In this document: positions 23,071-24,240 of the stretch, piece by piece
Numbering within the stretch: position 1 is the stretch's first letter
Layout: each line of letters starts with the position of its first letter
DNA from: an uncultured Bacteroidales bacterium
GTDB taxonomy: Bacteria; Bacteroidota; Bacteroidia; Bacteroidales; F082
DNA length: 24,240 nucleotides
Assembly: GCA_937926515.1 (NCBI GenBank)
Contig: CALAZZ010000039.1
Location: 1-24,240, forward strand
Direction: 5' to 3'
Translations under genes and position numbers: made by a program
Notes under the pieces: generated by a model
Databases searched by the model: none
Seen by the model: only the letters and a program-made list of their open reading frames with translations
Told to the model about the DNA's origin: nothing

Positions 23071-24240
23071 CTAATGTTTAAAATGTCGCTTACCCGTAAA
23101 CACCATTCCCAGTTCCAGTTTGTTGCAGGCATCTATACTTTCCTGATCCCTTATTGATCCACCGGGCTGAACAATAGCTTCAATTCCTGCTTTTGCGGCT
23201 ATTTCAACTGAGTCAGCAAACGGAAAAAATGCATCGGATGCCAATACTGATCCTTTTAAATCAAATCCATTTTCCCTGGCTTTTGAAATAGCATGTTTCA
23301 GTGCATCCACACGTGATGTTTGACCAATACCTGAAGCCAGCAGCTGTGCATTTTTTGCCAGAACTATCGCATTCGAACGGGTGTGTTTCACGATTTTATT
23401 TGCAAATACCAGATCTTCGACCTGGGAGCTATTCAGCTGCTTTTTTGTTACCAAATTAAAATCAGCAGCTGATTCTGTTTCACGATCACGATCCTGTTCC
23501 AGAATGCCGTTCAAAATTGATTTAAATTGTTTATCAGGATAATCAAACGCCTTTAAGCACAAAATTATTCTATTTTTCTTTGAACGAAGCAGTTGTAAAG
23601 CTTTTTTTTCGAATTCAGGGGCGGCAATTATTTCAAAAAACAATTTATTCACAGCTTCGGCTGTTTGTATGTCAACTGTTTCATTGCAAATTAAAACACC
23701 CCCAAAAGCCGAAACCGAATCACCGGCCAACGCATCCTGATAAGCGTGTGATAAGCTTTTTCGACTAGCCAAACCACAAGCATTATTGTGCTTAATTATG
23801 GCAAAAGTAGTGGTATTAAATTCGGACAGGAGCGACAGCCCGGCGTCAATATCCAGCAGGTTATTATATGACAGAGCTTTGCCATTTAATTGCTCGAACA
23901 GATCCGTTAGATTACCATAAAAGGTTCCTTTCTGCTGAGGATTTTCTCCATAACGCAGCACATTAGCCTTGTTGCTGCTTTGGCGAAAAGCCTGCAACTC
24001 ACCATCGTTGATCCAATTATAAATGGTTGTATCGTAGTGTGAACTCACAGCAAATGCACATACCGCAAAATACTTACGATCAGCCAGTTCACTATAACCA
24101 TTTTTCTCTTCGAGTAGTTGTATCAGCTTGTCGTATTGTTCAGCGGAGGGGATAACCAACACATCCTCATAGTTTTTTGCTGCTGCCCTAATGAGTGAAA
24201 TTCCACCAATATCTATCTTTTCAATGATCTGCTGCTGATC
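23071..24240 (-). CDS. purH: Bifunctional purine biosynthesis protein PurH, 5' truncated by window edge
   Basis: 389 residues are visible. The frame is open to base 24240 (reading EKIDIGGISLIRAAAKNYED across 24163-24228), so the start lies outside; about 120 residues of a usual 510 are missing. A GTG inside this stretch (24160-24162) is not the start. PurH carries out the last two steps of IMP synthesis. The visible part has the end of the IMP cyclohydrolase domain and the whole AICAR formyltransferase domain, with the catalytic KH pair in AIIKHNNACG (K150-H151 of the fragment), the NPQQKG box and the QPGGSIRDQE end motif. Adjacency to mreB (24 bp) is a common Bacteroidota order. Confidence 0.95.
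   Translation of the reverse strand, partial: DQQQIIEKIDIGGISLIRAAAKNYEDVLVIPSAEQYDKLIQLLEEKNGYSELADRKYFAVCAFAVSSHYDTTIYNWINDGELQAFRQSSNKANVLRYGENPQQKGTFYGNLTDLFEQLNGKALSYNNLLDIDAGLSLLSEFNTTTFAIIKHNNACGLASRKSLSHAYQDALAGDSVSAFGGVLICNETVDIQTAEAVNKLFFEIIAAPEFEKKALQLLRSKKNRIILCLKAFDYPDKQFKSILNGILEQDRDRETESAADFNLVTKKQLNSSQVEDLVFANKIVKHTRSNAIVLAKNAQLLASGIGQTSRVDALKHAISKARENGFDLKGSVLASDAFFPFADSVEIAAKAGIEAIVQPGGSIRDQESIDACNKLELGMVFTGKRHFKH

Overview
The window looks like a chromosomal segment from a member of the Bacteroidota, probably Bacteroidales or a relative. The evidence is the gene set and order (purH-mreB-mreC-mreD, an N-terminal DUF4369-like domain on a TlpA lipoprotein, a WlbA-type oxidoreductase, YwqK-repeat proteins). 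Several exact matches to the Bacteroidota -7 promoter element TAnnTTTG also lie at sensible distances before genes. No tRNA, rRNA, insertion sequence or CRISPR array is visible. The species cannot be named from the sequence.

Layout, left to right. (1) 1-403: the C-terminal end of a protein built from exact 32-residue repeats, cut by the left edge and followed by a clear terminator. (2) 399-2557, minus: a UPF0104/AglD-type membrane protein and a family 2 glycosyltransferase whose genes overlap by 4 bp. (3) 2581-6752: ruvC, then, on the minus strand, an arginase-fold protein lacking half of the usual metal ligands, and topA. (4) 6994-13038, plus: a run of five genes with a good promoter. These are a TviB/WbpO-type UDP-HexNAc dehydrogenase, a WlbA/WbpB-type oxidoreductase, cysQ, cysD and a cysN-cysC fusion whose APS kinase domain is degenerate. 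They link nucleotide-sugar uronate formation to sulfate activation. (5) 13065-14405, minus: a three-gene envelope cluster of an OB-fold-like lipoprotein, a PepSY-type membrane protein and a 58-residue two-helix membrane protein. I regard it as the best candidate for a little-described system. (6) 14484-16953, minus: nadA followed 7 bp later by a secreted protein made of about twenty YwqK/MORN-like repeats. (7) 16954-17569: a 616-bp gene-free, very A+T-rich divergent region. (8) 17570-19438, plus: rpiB and lutB. (9) 19474-24240, minus: purH (cut by the right edge), mreB, mreC, mreD, then a TlpA-like thioredoxin lipoprotein where PBP2 and RodA would often be expected.

Most genes are housekeeping: DNA topology and recombination, NAD and purine synthesis, cell shape, pentose phosphates. 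The accessory interest lies in the arginase-like protein, the sugar/sulfate run, the PepSY cluster and the repeat proteins. All functional calls are from motif recognition by eye; no database search was run.
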